A stretch of DNA of 36,537 nt from Pedosphaera sp. Its GTDB lineage: Bacteria; Verrucomicrobiota; Verrucomicrobiia; Limisphaerales; Pedosphaeraceae. Within the stretch, counting starts at the first letter, position 1, and every line of letters begins with the position of its first letter. Under the pieces are notes generated by a model. It made no database searches, had not been told where the DNA came from, and saw nothing but the letters and a program-made list of their open reading frames with translations. The translations under genes and the position numbers were made by a program. Positions 24,861 through 31,482 of this stretch are shown piece after piece. The DNA lies in the NCBI GenBank assembly GCA_028293325.1, contig JAQGPA010000123.1, forward strand, positions 1 to 36,537, read 5' to 3'.

Positions 24861-25957
24861 GAAAGTGAATGGTGGCGGTCGGTCAGCTTTTCAGTCGTTC
24901 CGATTGGAACAGCGTGAAAATCATTTCTTTGCGACGGCACCACATCTCCTGCCATCGTATGACAAGGCAGGCCTTCCGACAACCCTGAAAACGCGGGTTG
25001 ATCCTGCTGGCACTGGCGGTTTCCTTGCCGATGACGCGAAAGGTGAAACCCGCGCTGATAGATAAGGTCGACCTGACCCGGAACGATGACCCCTGCCATT
25101 TGGAGCGTGGTTGAAGGGGGAAGGCGACGCTCGGAAGTCGTGAGTACGGCAGCAGAAGATTGGGATGACAAGTTTTTCTGTTCCCCTGACATCCTAATGG
25201 CTGACGCGTTTTGGAGGATGGATTTCCGCCCGTCGCCTTCGACAACTTCGCATTCTGTGGAAAAACTTCCCTTTTCGAAATGCCGCACTCCGCACTTTGT
25301 TTCCTTGTCCCCCGTAGACCCGTGCGGAAGCACCTGCGGTGACGTACCCGCCGGCGTCTCTTTTTTCTGCTCCCCAATAATTCCGCCCTCCGCACTCTGC
25401 ATTCCGCACTTTGCTTCCCTGTCCCCCATTGGCAGTGCGCTAGCACCGTGCGGAAGCACCTTTTGGGTGTTCAACTGCAACTGACCCGACCGCACTTCTG
25501 ATAACTGCAACGCCACCACCCCGTGAGTCACCGCCCGCAACACCTTCACCTTCTTTACCAGCGACTCACTCAGCGGATCCCGGTCATACTCCGATATCAC
25601 CCCCGCATACCGGAAACCCAGGCTCAAGCCCAGGTTCTGCAGCGCCGACTCCGTGCGCTTCCCGCACCGCTCCTCGCGCTCCTCGCGAAACTCCATCACT
25701 GTTTCATCCTCCTGTTGGGCCTCCCCCACCAATTCCCGACGCAACTGCCACTCCGCAAAGCCCCCCTGCGACCACGCCGTCAAATTCGGATCATTAATCC
25801 GCTTGCCCTCAAACTCCCGGGCCAGGATTTCCTTCACCTCCGGCAATTCATTGAGCCAGCGCAGCACCGCCCGATGCGACTCCCCATCCTCCAGCCGACC
25901 ATTCAGTTTCGAGCGCACCGCCATCGGCAACCGCGCAATCTTTCCAATTCGTGACAT
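24857..25957 (-). CDS. Hypothetical protein; N-terminal half genuine-looking, C-terminal half made of repeats
   Basis: 366 residues from ATG 25957, with AAGGA 5 bp upstream. The first 170 or so residues read as a normal protein: MSRIGKIARLPMAVRSKLNG, LEDGESHRAVLRWLNELPEV, then DPNLTAWSQGGFAEWQLRRE and a charged helix. Proteins with this GKIARLP...WLN...NL..W..GG pattern recur in Verrucomicrobia; a link to phage-type DUF3486 is possible but uncertain. From about residue 170 the sequence is dispersed repeats read in frame: VLPHG comes from the TTCC hairpins at 25448-25459 and 25322-25333, and AKCGMQSAEGG / TKCGVRHFEKG come from GTGCGGA-type runs. The frame stays open and ends in an ATGA overlap with the aldehyde dehydrogenase. 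Either the true product is longer by accretion or the gene is decayed at its 3' end. Confidence 0.55.
   Translation of the reverse strand: MSRIGKIARLPMAVRSKLNGRLEDGESHRAVLRWLNELPEVKEILAREFEGKRINDPNLTAWSQGGFAEWQLRRELVGEAQQEDETVMEFREEREERCGKRTESALQNLGLSLGFRYAGVISEYDRDPLSESLVKKVKVLRAVTHGVVALQLSEVRSGQLQLNTQKVLPHGASALPMGDREAKCGMQSAEGGIIGEQKKETPAGTSPQVLPHGSTGDKETKCGVRHFEKGSFSTECEVVEGDGRKSILQNASAIRMSGEQKNLSSQSSAAVLTTSERRLPPSTTLQMAGVIVPGQVDLIYQRGFHLSRHRQGNRQCQQDQPAFSGLSEGLPCHTMAGDVVPSQRNDFHAVPIGTTEKLTDRHHSLS
25322..25333 (-). repeat. TTCC-loop mini-hairpin inside an open reading frame
   Basis: On the minus strand this reads GTGC-TTCC-GCAC followed by GGGTC, the same word as at 805 and 905. It lies in frame in the hypothetical gene 24857-25957. 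Confidence 0.65.
25448..25459 (-). repeat. TTCC-loop mini-hairpin inside an open reading frame
   Basis: On the minus strand this reads GTGC-TTCC-GCAC followed by GGTGC. It is the second copy in the 3' half of the hypothetical gene, about 126 bp from the other one. Confidence 0.65.
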
Positions 25958-25987
25958 AACAATCCTTGGTTAATGTGTTTTCCCATC

Positions 25988-26053
25988 GTCGTCGTCGTCG
26001 TCGTCGTCCTAGTCGTCCTAGTCGTCCTAGTCGTCCTAGTCGTCCTAGTCGTC
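25988..26053. repeat. GTC trinucleotide run and (CTAGTCGTC)5 tandem
   Basis: Seven GTC units (25988-26008) are followed by five perfect 9-bp CTAGTCGTC units (26009-26053). Each 9-mer carries CTAG, a tetranucleotide that is rare in most bacterial genomes. The run begins about 30 bp upstream of the hypothetical gene's ATG and is a likely site of slippage. Confidence 0.9.
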
Positions 26054-26153
26054 AATCCATTCTTAAATCACCTTAAATCCCATTAAATCCCGCCTTAATT
26101 TTAAGGCCCAACCTTGACCAGCCTTGACTGCCCATAAGGCCCATAGTGCCCCG

Positions 26154-26185
26154 CTCGTCCCGCCAAAGCCTTGGCGACGGCGGAT
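26154..26185 (-). mobile_element. 32-nt mini-hairpin inserted in copy 2
   Basis: On the minus strand it starts ATCCGCC, has the stem CGCCAA-GGCT-TTGGCG, and ends GGGACGAG. The flanks on both sides are identical to copy 1, where the element is missing and a single T takes its place. A related element starts at 29631. Confidence 0.65.
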
Positions 26186-26317
26186 GCGCAAGCAACTGCA
26201 CAGGGCTGAAAGCCCGCCATGTGATAGCCTGGGGTGCAGCTCCAGGAAAAAAGACCCACACCCCCAAGCGCTGTAAGCGCGACACAAAACCGCCCACCGC
26301 CGCAGCATTGGTGACCC

Positions 26318-26329
26318 GTCCGGAAGGGC
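26318..26329 (-). repeat. TTCC-loop mini-hairpin, degenerate
   Basis: On the minus strand GCCC-TTCC-GGAC followed by GGGTCACC. It is the partner of 991-1002 in copy 1, with one stem pair lost. Confidence 0.55.
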
Positions 26330-26690
26330 CCCGCCAGATTTCGAATATGTGAACGACCACGCGCAGATGACGGTTTCGCAGGACAAGAAAACCCGAGCGC
26401 AATCTTCGCCCTCGCCCGTCGGACGGGAGAGGGAATGGGGTGAGGGTTCCGCAATTCCCTTCCCAATAGTGCCCCATACGGAATCACCCTCCGCGTTCTC
26501 CGCTTGCTCCCATTGCTCCTCGCCTTGTGCTAGGTCACCTTTGCGAACTCTCCGCGCCTCCGCGCCTCCGCGGTGAACTCCCTCACTCCGAACTTTTTTA
26601 TAGTTCACGTGGGCCATTCAACCACATCCCCAAACCCCCGACTGTCGCTCGTGTCGCTCGTGTCGCTCAGCTTTTTCCCAAGAAAACACC

Positions 26691-26988
26691 AATTTGACCC
26701 TTTGTTTGCAGCCCTTTGCTGAACTTGACCCCCAAAAAATGTGAAAACACCTCGTCTAAGCGGGAACCCAAGCATGGCGATTGCACAGACCATAGTGTCT
26801 TGGGCCTGCGAATGGTTGTTTCACTTTGAAGCGTGGCTGTTTACTGATAAGTGGGATGGCGGGGGCGTCGGTCACGAACCGCAAATTAGGCAAAGTCCGT
26901 TGAGCACATTTGTGACGAAACATGATCGCCGTCCCTGAGTCAGGGCCTGCGGCTGGTTTACGTTGAAAATATCGTAAAGGGATTTGAG
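26691..26988. other. Intergenic stretch without a supported gene
   Basis: Apart from the GGCTGCAAACAAAGGG string (about 26695-26720, minus strand) shared with the region near 350, nothing recognisable is present. Short open frames on both strands have no coding character. Confidence 0.5.
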
Positions 26989-27017
26989 TTGATGCATTTT
27001 CCTGCCTCCATTATAAG
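26989..27017 (+). promoter_or_regulatory. Sigma-70-like promoter for the secreted protease
   Basis: TTGATG (26989-26994) and TATAAG (27012-27017) are 17 bp apart. The predicted start point, about 6-7 bp further on, coincides with ATG 27024, and no Shine-Dalgarno is present. A leaderless mRNA is therefore possible. Confidence 0.45.
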
Positions 27018-27023
27018 TCCTGT

Positions 27024-28379
27024 ATGCAAACGATACCAAGGTCGTTCCTGTGCAAAACAGCCTTTTTGGTTCTCCTATTCTTTTGTTGCGTATGGAATTT
27101 GGTGGCGCAAACGAATGTCATAACGTTCACAAACCTGCAAGGAATTGTCTATAAAAACATCCGCGTCGTGAAAATTAATGCGAACGGATTGATTTATCTC
27201 TATAACGATGGCGTTGGTGGGGGCAGCATTAAACTGAGCGAGATGCCCGAGGAAGTATTGCAAAAATTCGGATATAACTCTGCTCAAGCGATAAGCCATG
27301 ATCGGGAACAATCAGCGCAGGATGCTAATCGCAGATTGGAAAACGCAATAGCTGCGGGTTCGTTCCGTGAGGTGGATGGGATTGCATATGACCTTCGTAA
27401 GAGCCAACCTGACTGGGTTGTTTTTCAAAACGTCAAGCTGTTCCAGCGACTAACAGATGGCGACGCCCTCGTTGACCCAAACCCCGAAGCATATAGTATG
27501 AAGGTTTTTCACGTAAAGCACTTGCCCGGGGTTTCGGACACGGAATTGTTTAGTATCCAGGTCAAACCCATTGGGACCTATGATTACATAAACAAGGCTG
27601 ATAATACGAGATCCGTTCGTTCATACGATGTCGGCCGAATATGCAGGCGGGATGAAATTCCCGAACCATTGCTAAAGGGTCAAGTTGCCTTCGCCCGAAT
27701 TTCAGCTTCCACAACCAGTTTAAATGAGCTCTTGCCATCCAGTGAGGCTAATTCTCTAACGGCAACCGGCACGGGTTTCTTGATCACGGAGGATGGCTAC
27801 ATCGTCACCAACAACCATGTCGTGAAAGGTGCCACAAAACTTCGCGTTCGAAAAGGGTCCAAAACATTAGATGCTCAGCTTGTGAAAACGAGTAAGGCGT
27901 TTGATCTGGCTGTATTGAAAGTGGAAGGGACGTTCAACTCGTTGCCCTTGGACTTTGACCATCGCATGGGACTTGGAGATGCGGTCTTTACGATTGGGTT
28001 TCCCAACATCGATGTCCAAGGAGCCGCGCCCAAATATACTGATGGAAAGATCAGCAGCCTGTCTGGAATGGAGGATGACCCCTCACAGTATCAAGTCACC
28101 GTGCCCATTCAGCCGGGCAATTCCGGCGGTCCATTAATCGCGGAGAACGGCGCGGTTGTGGGAATTGTCAGAGCTAAGTTGAATGATCTTACCGCGCTCG
28201 CCAATTCAGGCTCCGTCCCTCAAAACGTGAATTATGCGGTCAAAGCAAAATACCTTGGAGATTTGTTGGAGACGATTCCAGGGGCCATGAGCAAGATTAA
28301 AAGCCCTAAGGGCCCACAAAAGTCTAACGATGCGGTTAAGACGGCCGAGGATGCTGCTGTTATCGTGCTCGTTTATTGA
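27024..28379 (+). CDS. Secreted trypsin-like (HtrA-type) serine protease without PDZ domain
   Basis: 451 residues. Signal peptide MQTIPRSFLCKTAFLVLLFF through about residue 29 (LVAQT). The next segment (ITFTNLQGIVYKNIRVVKIN, GSIKLSEMPEEVLQKFGYN) is a small SH3-like module often found in verrucomicrobial secreted proteins. A middle region of unknown fold follows. The protease domain spans about 245-420: TGTGFLITEDGYIVTNNHVV (His265), KAFDLAVLKV (Asp294), QPGNSGGPLI (Ser367). No PDZ domain follows; the C-terminus is short and ends hydrophobic (AAVIVLVY). It should cleave misfolded or specific proteins outside the cytoplasm. Codon use is less GC-rich than in the neighbouring liv and efflux operons. 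Confidence 0.9.
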   Translation: MQTIPRSFLCKTAFLVLLFFCCVWNLVAQTNVITFTNLQGIVYKNIRVVKINANGLIYLYNDGVGGGSIKLSEMPEEVLQKFGYNSAQAISHDREQSAQDANRRLENAIAAGSFREVDGIAYDLRKSQPDWVVFQNVKLFQRLTDGDALVDPNPEAYSMKVFHVKHLPGVSDTELFSIQVKPIGTYDYINKADNTRSVRSYDVGRICRRDEIPEPLLKGQVAFARISASTTSLNELLPSSEANSLTATGTGFLITEDGYIVTNNHVVKGATKLRVRKGSKTLDAQLVKTSKAFDLAVLKVEGTFNSLPLDFDHRMGLGDAVFTIGFPNIDVQGAAPKYTDGKISSLSGMEDDPSQYQVTVPIQPGNSGGPLIAENGAVVGIVRAKLNDLTALANSGSVPQNVNYAVKAKYLGDLLETIPGAMSKIKSPKGPQKSNDAVKTAEDAAVIVLVY

Positions 28380-28437
28380 GAGATTGCGTCACCCTCAGAA
28401 TTTTAGAAAACGAGCCTGTATATTCACTCGTGAGCAC

Positions 28438-28752
28438 ATGAATCCCCTCACTCCACCGAACACGCATCATTTGATTGCCGCCCAAGGTTGGCTTGAGCTG
28501 GGCAATCCTGTTGAAGCCAATGAGGAGCTGGAGAAGATCACGCCTGCTTTACGCGCCCACCCCAACGTCCTTGAAATCCGATGGCAGATTTACGCGAAAA
28601 CAAAGAAGTGGGAAGCATGCGTTGACCTGGGAAATGCTTTGGTAAACGCTACCCCAGACCTGCCTGAGAGTTGGATTCACCGCTCCTGCTTTGCACGAGT
28701 TAAAGCGCACCCAACAGGCTTTTGATTTACTTGAGCCTGCTGCCGATGTCAC
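28438..28752 (+). pseudogene. Frameshifted and truncated TPR-type protein gene
   Basis: From ATG 28438 the frame reads MNPLTPPNTHHLIAAQGWLE, LGNPVEANEELEKITPALRA, VLEIRWQIYAKTKKWEACVD and PDLPESWIHRS, a pattern typical of small verrucomicrobial TPR proteins. At about 28687 the frame slips: one base too many puts it into CFARVK... and a stop at 28725. The shifted frame continues the family pattern as ALHELKRTQQAFDLLEPAAD up to about 28750. There the IS21-like repeats begin and homology ends. It was therefore damaged by a frameshift and cut at the 3' end. Confidence 0.75.
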
Positions 28753-28753
28753 C

Positions 28754-28803
28754 GGGCACTTCAAAACCAGCCACTGGTGGGCACTTCAAAATCGGCCAGT
28801 CTG
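28754..28803. repeat. Tandem 25-bp repeats, IS21-like terminal remnant
   Basis: Two 25-bp units, each starting GGGCACTTCAAAA and containing CCAGCC or CGGCCAG, lie directly after the broken TPR gene. The reverse complement carries GTGGCTGGTTTTGA, the same word and 25-bp period as at 293-342. IS21-family ends have such multiple repeats. No transposase genes are present between here and the next gene. Confidence 0.45.
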
Positions 28804-28910
28804 AGATAGACCTTTCATATCAAGTTTCTTGATTCAAGCAAGGGGCTTTTGCATTTCTTCTCATTTGCTGCTGGAGAGAAGCGCGGCCCGTTTTTGCTGC
28901 GCCGAGCTTG

Positions 28911-29408
28911 TTAGGCGTTGGCTTTATAATCGCTCATTAAGGGAGCCGCCGAATAAGTCACGACGCCTTCTTCAATGTTGGCCATCTCGACCTCCTGGCG
29001 CAGCTTGGCAAAATCTCCTTTGCTAAGCCGAAGAGCACATAAACGGACATACTCCAACTGCTGGGCAGTGGCCTCTCGGCGGAATGGAATCGTCCGCCCA
29101 CAGGACCTGTCGAGGAAATCTGCCACAGTCTCGCGCTCGTGAGCCAGAAACAGGCGCGATATTTCTTCAATCACTCGGTTTGTCAGACCCGGAGGCTTCG
29201 GCTCGCCTGTGGCGACATCGAATGCATCTTCTGCTTTCTTAAGCTCATCCTGTGCTTGACGCAACTGTCCGCTGATAAGATGCACCCGCTCTCCGCTTTG
29301 TTGTGTGACGCGCTTCTCCTGTTCAATCGCTGCCGCAAACCGCGCCTCCGCCTCCCGAAGCTTCACTGCTGCCGGAATGTCACGAAACGCATCTGGAATT
29401 TTATGCAT
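28911..29408 (-). CDS. Coiled-coil hypothetical protein
   Basis: 165 residues from ATG 29408 (MHKIPDAFRDIPAAVKLREA...). In-frame starts at 29543 and 29459 add a stretch with unconvincing composition. The first half is a charged heptad-like helix (EARFAAAIEQEKRVTQQSGE, LRQAQDELKKAEDAFDVATG). The second half is mixed helix (ISRLFLAHERETVADFLDRS, QQLEYVRLCALRLSKGDFAK). There is no signal peptide or enzyme motif, and the family is not recognised. It stands alone on the minus strand among remnants and may itself be part of an accessory insertion. Confidence 0.65.
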   Translation of the reverse strand: MHKIPDAFRDIPAAVKLREAEARFAAAIEQEKRVTQQSGERVHLISGQLRQAQDELKKAEDAFDVATGEPKPPGLTNRVIEEISRLFLAHERETVADFLDRSCGRTIPFRREATAQQLEYVRLCALRLSKGDFAKLRQEVEMANIEEGVVTYSAAPLMSDYKANA

Positions 29409-29543
29409 ACGCCGATGGTCGGGGAGCCTAATTGTTAATATATGCCACGCGGCTAGCATGACCGATTCGCGACGAAAATCGAGCGTTTTCCATAATCGTA
29501 AGCAGCGAACTAAAACGGGTATGAACCGGAGTGATGGTAACAA

Positions 29544-30047
29544 ACAATCCGGAGTGATGGGTTACACTTCCGAGCACTATGGCTTGGAAAACTGCAACCC
29601 CGCTCAACTTAGAACAGTTAGGGATCGACGATCCGCCTTCGCCAAGGCTTCGACGGACAGGCGAGGACGAGGACCTTGCAATGGCTCGCGGAACGACTGG
29701 CGACGGGCAGGGGGAGCAATGTGGCCAACCTTGGCCGTAGAATTCACCTGCCACAGTGGGCATTCAAAGCCCGGGCAGTAAGCTTGCCACCGCCTACTTT
29801 TGAAACCATTTGACAGGGTGCATGTAAGGCGATATCAAAGAGCGAAGTTGAAATTCCCACAGGACTTGGCTCGGAATGGCCACGGCCGGGATGGATGCGC
29901 AGTAAACCAGCCATTCCAAAATCACTGAATCCTTATGCCCCTGAGTCAGGCGGGAATTCTTTTGCAAGGAAGCGTTGCGACTACCAGCCGACGGCCTCCA
30001 TTTTTTCGGATTGTTACTCTTACTTACTGAAGCAAAGCACCCCACAA
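29544..30047. other. Intergenic stretch with one dispersed hairpin repeat
   Basis: No gene is supported. It holds the dispersed element at 29631-29672 and the leader of the secreted protein gene starting at 30048. Open frames on both strands through 29428-29781 are low-complexity by-products of the repeat. Confidence 0.5.
29631..29672 (+). mobile_element. Dispersed mini-element related to the 32-nt hairpin
   Basis: It starts ATCCGCC, shares TCGCCAAGGCTT with the insert at 26154-26185, and ends GGACGAG. The right arm is diverged, so the stem is weaker. Its orientation is opposite to that of the copy 2 insert. Confidence 0.55.
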
Positions 30048-30920
30048 ATGAAAACCAAACGAAACCTGATTCAATTGTGCCCGCTACTTCCGGCGTTGTG
30101 GCTGGCGTTGGGTTTTGGGCTTTACGCCTTCCCGGCGGGCGCTCAAATCACGACGGACGGGAACCGGGGTCTGGTTTCACTAACTATTCAACAAGCTCCT
30201 GGGTTTTATATTGCCACAGACTTTAGCCCCAATGGCGCCAACGAATTTGTTACCAATGTGAGCAGCAGTTTATTTGCCGTGTCAGCTACGGCGGCCCAAA
30301 ATACCCATATCGAGCCAGCGCGTATCCATGGGACGGAATCAGCCTCATGCTATGCATTTATTAATGGTGAGGGAACTTACAATTATGCTGGCGTGCGGAA
30401 TTCTTTTTTTGTGCAGGGCGGTGTCACTCAATCCATGCGGTTTCTTTTGACGGCGCAGATCGCCGGCAGCGGGTCGGTCCTGCATTTTCAGTCCGGACCC
30501 GATCAAGTGCAGCAAACGTGGGTCGACTTTAATGGGGCGGGTTCGACAAACTTCACGGTTGCTGGATGTGTAACCAATGGAGACTCCTTTCAATTTTTGG
30601 CCAGCGAAACGCTGGACGCATTCTCGGTCAATCACGATCCAGAACTGACCGCCAGTTTCTCTTTTGATCTCCAATTCGATCCATTGCCTGCAGGGGGTAA
30701 TGAACTTTTAGGCCAGCTTTTGGGCGGGGGCGACATGCGCTTCACCTATGTCGGCAGCGCCGGAACCAATTACGTGCTGGATCGCACATTCAACCTGTCG
30801 CCGCCCATCAACTGGGTGCCGCAACTGACCAACGCCGCCGATCCCAGCGGGGTGCTGGTATTAACTAACACGCCTGTGTCCACCACCAACAACTTCTGGC
30901 GCGTCCGCTCGGTGCCGTAG
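30048..30920 (+). CDS. Secreted protein of unknown function
   Basis: 290 residues from ATG 30048, where a clear signal peptide starts (MKTKRNLIQLCPLLPALWLA, cleavage near PAGA-QITT). The body is rich in beta-type segments, Asn, Thr and Gly, without catalytic motifs. The last 50 residues (NYVLDRTFNLSPPINWVPQL, then VSTTNNFWRVRSVP) form a small domain ending in an aromatic-basic motif, seen at the ends of many verrucomicrobial secreted proteins and also in the PATR protein next door (FYRLYIP). An in-frame ATG at 29895 lies too far upstream and has no signal character. It is probably extracellular or surface attached. Confidence 0.75.
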   Translation: MKTKRNLIQLCPLLPALWLALGFGLYAFPAGAQITTDGNRGLVSLTIQQAPGFYIATDFSPNGANEFVTNVSSSLFAVSATAAQNTHIEPARIHGTESASCYAFINGEGTYNYAGVRNSFFVQGGVTQSMRFLLTAQIAGSGSVLHFQSGPDQVQQTWVDFNGAGSTNFTVAGCVTNGDSFQFLASETLDAFSVNHDPELTASFSFDLQFDPLPAGGNELLGQLLGGGDMRFTYVGSAGTNYVLDRTFNLSPPINWVPQLTNAADPSGVLVLTNTPVSTTNNFWRVRSVP

Positions 30921-31482
30921 CTTTTACCAAGCCAAGGCGCTGGTCTCGCGCAGAACAGGCTGCCCGATTAAAAAGTAAAACACCATAATGCCGCGCTCCT
31001 GGTCGCCCGGTGGGGCGGCGTGAGTGAGACGAGTGGTTGGTAAATCATCCGGTCAGCGCGCAATCGTGTTTTTTTCAGGCGCTCTTAGGGCAGTGAAAAA
31101 TAATCGAGGCTCTGGTAATTGCCGTCCACGGTTTTGACGATTTGCATGAGGACATCGTTGACCGGTGAGGGCGGCGGCGTGTTCGCCTCAGACCAAAAAC
31201 ACCATTTTCAAGCCTCAACTCCGCCGCTTAAGTTGACGTCAGAGCTCACGCAGGCAGTTTCCAACGCAACGCAGCAAACGATCACACAAAAACCTCCTCA
31301 AAGATCACCCTCCGATTCTCTCAGCTTATCTGGCTAAGGATTCGGGAATCCCCCGCCACGCCGTGTTTTAAGTTGTAAAACCGTGCCTGTATGCTACAAT
31401 TTTTATCATTCTGAGCTGACCATTGCCGGAGGCTGCCGATTCATACAGCCATTCGTGAATTAATCAGAAGTCAATTAATGTC
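30921..31482. other. Intergenic region with gene remnant and promoter
   Basis: About 560 bp without an intact gene. On the minus strand, 31160-31086 reads NDVLMQIVKTVDGNYQSLDY then FSLP and a stop, which looks like the C-terminus of a lost coding region. A promoter candidate for the PATR gene lies at 31373-31400. Confidence 0.45.
31373..31400 (+). promoter_or_regulatory. Sigma-70-like promoter upstream of the PATR gene
   Basis: TTGTAA (31373-31378) and TACAAT (31395-31400) with a 16-bp spacer, about 75 bp before ATG 31483. It is the best promoter-like pair in the intergenic region. Confidence 0.4.

Larger units (their letters stand above)
25986..26690 (-). repeat. Compound intergenic repeat, copy 2 (inverted relative to copy 1)
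   Basis: Read on the minus strand this follows copy 1 module by module: GCGACACGA tandem (26641-26670), GGAGGCGCGGAG run, GAGGAGCAATGGGAGCAAG, a degenerate TTCC hairpin, CCCTCACCCC...CTCTCCCG, the long common block from the hairpin at 26318-26329 through the CCTGG and GGGCT stems to the GGATTTAAGG tandem, then GAC-type runs. The common block of about 250 bp is almost identical. Differences are a 32-nt extra hairpin at 26154-26185, a different 80-bp filler around 26340-26420, and a CTAGTCGTC tandem in place of GAGGAC runs. Frames open across it look like artefacts and no gene is called. Confidence 0.85.

Noticed and set aside
23016..24917. A 633-codon open frame on the plus strand opposite the aldehyde dehydrogenase
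   Set aside because: It is antisense to a gene with all catalytic residues in place; its composition is typical of a high-GC shadow frame.
26063..26617. Open frame of 184 codons on the minus strand resembling the one at 678
   Set aside because: Its similarity to the copy 1 frame comes from repeat identity; the 32-nt insert and the filler change the sequence without respect for a protein, and alternative frames are equally open.
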